Source: Portunus trituberculatus (lineage: Eukaryota > Arthropoda > Malacostraca > Decapoda > Portunidae). From it: DNA of 64,000 nt. Both the position numbers and the translations under genes were made by a program. The stretch lies in contig NC_059301.1 in the NCBI RefSeq assembly GCF_017591435.1, forward strand, positions 37,693,784 to 37,757,783. Direction: 5' to 3'. Below are positions 61,786 through 64,000 of this stretch, one piece after another (the first letter of the stretch is position 1; the number at the start of each line of letters is the position of its first letter). Below the pieces are notes generated by a model. It was not told the origin of the DNA. It saw nothing but the letters and a program-made list of their open reading frames with translations, and did not search any database.

Positions 61786-62345
61786 ACAATAGTAATAATA
61801 GTAGTAGAAGTAGTAGTAACAGTAGTAGTAATAGTAATAGTAGTAATAGTAATAGTAGTAATAGTAGTCGTAGTAATAGTAGTAATAGTAGTAGTAATAG
61901 TAGTAGTAGTAATAGTAGTAGTAGTAATAGTAGTAGTAGTAATAGCAATAGTAGTAATAGTAACAGTAGTAGCTTCAGTAGCAATACCAAAATAGTAACA
62001 GTAAAAGTAGTGGTAACAGTAGTAATAGTTGTAGCAGGAGTAGTAAGGGCAGTATTAGCAGGAGTAGCAAGAGCAGGAGTGGCAAGAGCAGTCGTGGCAG
62101 GAGCAGCAAGAGCAGTAGTAGCAGGAGTAGCAAGAGCAGTAGTAGCAGGAGTACCAAGACCAGTAGTGAACGTAGTAGAAGCAGCAGTAGCAGTAACAAT
62201 ACAGAAGCAATGGAAGAAGTAGCAGGGATAAAATTAACATTAACAACAGTAGTTGTATTGTTAGAGAAGGTAGTAGAGGCTTCAGTAGCAATATCATGAT
62301 AATTAATAATAATAGTAAAGAGAAAATAATAGAAATGAGAATACA
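61160..62345. repeat. imperfect trinucleotide array (TAG/GTA/AAC)n
   Basis: Almost 1.2 kb of interrupted triplets lies between ORF1 and ORF2 of LINE K. In the ORF2 frame it reads as Thr-rich (ACT codons). Poly-Leu and poly-Ser frames are artefacts. Confidence 0.95.
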
Positions 62346-62427
62346 AATATAAATAAAATATGCACTTCATTGTAACTTATCTATTTCTTGCCGCGCCTTC
62401 TCTGTGACTTTGTGCGTCCTTCCACAC

Positions 62428-63342
62428 CTACACCGAGCTCCCGGGGCTGCCTACTGGTACTACCCCAACACCTCCATAGGCACCAAGTAATTCAGGCCCA
62501 GGCGATGTTGGTCCCGCAACACCTGCCTCGTCCGCCACTGAAGCACACTCTGACGGAGGTCCAGCACCACGCTCCGCCACGTCTCCACCACTGGTAGCAC
62601 AACGGTTCGTCAGTGCCGATCCCTCACCAGACGAAGCATTGGACGAACCACTCGGTGAAACGGATGACTGATGACCCACTTTGTCCTTAACAATCAGTTT
62701 CGTGTATCTGAAGTATGCCATTTTTCCTGCTTGCCGTGCTTGTTTTAGAAGAGGCAACTGGTTCCTTTTTATTTCTTGTGATGCAGAAAAGAGGTCATCA
62801 TTAAAGTATATGCCTGTGCCTTTGAGCTTTCTTGCATTTCTCATAACTGCCTCACGGTCACCGTAGTTTAGGAAACGAGCAACAATCGTTCTTGGTCGTG
62901 ATGTATTCACAGTTCCAACACGGTGTGCACGTTCCAGTTTCACAGATGGTAGTTGTAGATTGTCTTCCAATAGTTTGCTCACGTTCAAAGATGTTTGTTC
63001 CCACGTTTCTCCACCAGGAAGTTCTTGGAGTCCTGAGATGCGTATGTTGTTTCTTCGTGAATAATCTTCTTGGTAGTTGACTCGTTGTTCTAGCTCTACT
63101 ATTGTCGCTTTGAAACTGTTAATCTCCACTTGCTTCTCGGTGTTGGAATTTTGAAGCACTTTGACTTGATTCTTGAGGTCCACTATTTCCGACTGGGAGA
63201 ATTCCAAACTTTTGATCAGGTCGGTGATTGTGCCTTCGGTAATTTGAATCCTTCCTTTCAGCTGGTCAATCACCACATCTATTGCTGATTGGAATGCACG
63301 CTGGTTGGCTTCCAGAAGCAACTTGACAGCGTCCAGATCCAT
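62428..63342 (-). CDS. LINE K ORF1, coiled coil plus L1-type RNA-binding domain
   Basis: An intact frame of 305 codons from the ATG at 63342 (MDLDAVKLLLEANQRAFQSA). Coiled coil about residues 30-110 (SQSEIVDLKNQVKVLQNSNT, ATIVELEQRVNYQEDYSRRN). Then comes NNIRISGLQELPGGE, VKLERAHRVGTVN, RPRTIVARFLNYGDREAVMR and ARKLKGTGIYFNDDLFSASQ. This is the Transposase_22 pattern (E-R-A-H-R-x-G, P-R-x-I-V-x-R-F, K-x-x-x-I-Y-F-N-x-D). A Ser/Gly/Pro-rich tail follows. It is one of the few LINE proteins here without an internal stop. Confidence 0.85.
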   Translation of the reverse strand: MDLDAVKLLLEANQRAFQSAIDVVIDQLKGRIQITEGTITDLIKSLEFSQSEIVDLKNQVKVLQNSNTEKQVEINSFKATIVELEQRVNYQEDYSRRNNIRISGLQELPGGETWEQTSLNVSKLLEDNLQLPSVKLERAHRVGTVNTSRPRTIVARFLNYGDREAVMRNARKLKGTGIYFNDDLFSASQEIKRNQLPLLKQARQAGKMAYFRYTKLIVKDKVGHQSSVSPSGSSNASSGEGSALTNRCATSGGDVAERGAGPPSECASVADEAGVAGPTSPGPELLGAYGGVGVVPVGSPGSSV

Positions 63343-63394
63343 AGTAGGGGAAAAGTAGAGCTGGTTAGGCACGTCCGCACGCAGCGAGGTCCAA

Positions 63395-63757
63395 GGTGTG
63401 TGTGTGTGTGTGTGTATGTGTGTGTGTGTTCAGACACAAACACACACACACACACACAGGTACAAACACACACACAAACACTGAAACACGCGTACACACA
63501 CACACACACACGCGGGTGTGTCACACACACACACGTGTGTGTGTGTGTGTGTGTAGCTATGTGCGTGCAAGTTTTTGTCTGCATGGGCGACCGCGCGCGT
63601 GTGTGTGTGTGCATGCACGCACGTGCGCGTGTGCGTTTGTGTATTTGCGAACGTGTGCGTTTGTGTGCAATCGAGCATGTGTGTGTATTTGTGCGTGTGG
63701 GCGCGCGCCACATGCAAGTACAAGCGCGCACACACACACACACACACACATCCATCT
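63395..63757. repeat. complex (GT)n/(CA)n region
   Basis: Alternating blocks of (GT)n and (CA)n with GCGC-containing variants. Neighbouring GT and CA blocks can pair as hairpins. Long frames here are artefacts. Confidence 0.95.
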
Positions 63758-63788
63758 CGATGATCCAGGTAACACAAACACTCCAGAT

Positions 63789-64000
63789 ATGGGCCACGTA
63801 GTACCCATGGTGGATAGCGTCGCCGACAAGGCCGCCAATCCCGGCCCCAGCAACGTCGCTGAGACCCTCGCCAACAACATCGAGAACCCTGGCTCTCACA
63901 CGGACGATCCCCTTGCCACTGCCCTCCGCACATCACTCACACGTCTGTCTATACTGGGCTCCTCTATCCACGCCCATAGCAGCGACGAGGCCCTTGGAAA
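63789..64000 (+). CDS. open reading frame running off the window, unknown
   Basis: From the ATG at 63789 the plus frame MGHVVPMVDSVADKAANPGP, SNVAETLANNIENPGSHTDD, PLATALRTSLTRLSILGSS stays open to the last base (70 codons) and is also open some way upstream. GC and codon pattern look more coding-like than the surroundings. The minus strand has shorter frames. It could be the N-terminus of a LINE ORF1 or a host exon; I do not recognise it. Confidence 0.3.
   Translation, partial: MGHVVPMVDSVADKAANPGPSNVAETLANNIENPGSHTDDPLATALRTSLTRLSILGSSIHAHSSDEALG

Larger units (their letters stand above)
59140..63374 (-). mobile_element. LINE K, ORF1 plus EN and partial RT
   Basis: Minus strand. ORF1 63342-62428, a long triplet-repeat region 62345-61160, endonuclease about 61165-60058, linker and RT 59987-59146. 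The RT stops in the palm at about 59146, where LINE C leader sequence starts, so the 3' half is missing, which is unusual since LINEs normally lose the 5' end. Motifs resemble Crack/Daphne-type LINEs and LINE J. That ORF1 and EN belong to one element is inferred from order and strand. Confidence 0.75.

Noticed and set aside
63279..63936. Cys/Val and His/Thr-rich frames of up to 206 codons
   Set aside because: Products of the GT/CA repeat region.

Overview
This is a eukaryotic, non-coding-dominated window. It looks like genome assembly from an arthropod, most likely a decapod crustacean. That is inference from very long (AT)n, (AG)n, (AC)n and trinucleotide arrays, two tRNA-derived SINE families, several LINE lineages side by side, and Gmr1-like Ty3/gypsy, Ginger-like, Harbinger, mariner and hAT-like relics. 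No rRNA, CRISPR, operon or other bacterial feature is present. Two 500-base runs of N (18024-18523, 48501-49000) are scaffold gaps. Only one short exon, a THAP-domain first exon at 52435-52587 on the minus strand, looks like a possible host gene; almost every other protein-like stretch is a decayed mobile-element ORF.

Layout, left half. 1-3263 is a plus-strand LINE (family A: RRM-type ORF1, AP endonuclease, RT). 3568-16530 is a minus-strand Ty3/gypsy element (E1) split by a plus-strand CR1-like LINE (D, 5275-14504), which is itself split by a minus-strand LINE (B, 6465-10664, family A): three nested layers. 16.5-18.0 kb holds weak pogo/Tigger-like ends; after the gap come an LTR-like promoter region and a SINE. 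20.0-24.8 kb carries three copies of one ~570 bp block separated by huge (AT)n/(AG)n arrays, one 2.2 kb long.

Middle. 24828-30634 is a second copy of the same gypsy family (F), with a 3' LTR, polypurine tract, RT start, integrase, protease and a SCAN-like gag. Its integrase lies upstream of RT, the Gmr1-type order. Between protease and integrase sits a plus-strand insertion (about 27630-29205) encoding an integrase C-terminus with GPY/F module and an OTU cysteine-protease domain, with an apparent spliceable intron. 30635-33060 is a different LINE (G). 35.6-38.2 kb is a Harbinger relic holding a second, TIR- and TSD-bounded Harbinger. 38.9-39.5 kb is a mariner fragment inside a TA array, followed by a large imperfect palindrome with mirror-image microsatellites (39.5-41.0 kb).

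Right half. 41368-45056 (LINE I, CCHC ORF1) and 45412-47747 (LINE J) lie head-to-tail on the plus strand. After the second gap come a CR1 fragment split by an (AT)n array, an LTR-like segment, SINEs, a minisatellite, the THAP exon with a 313 bp Harbinger-type MITE just upstream, LINE H (sister of G), LINE C (family A, near full length, 55097-59060) and LINE K (ORF1, triplet array, endonuclease, partial RT; 59140-63374). The window closes with (GT/CA)n and an open reading frame running off the edge.

The elements do not form a pathway. The biological content is layered transposition, microsatellite seeding at retroelement tails, and decay by frameshift. Family assignments rest on motifs read by eye; clade names are given only as far as the motifs allow.
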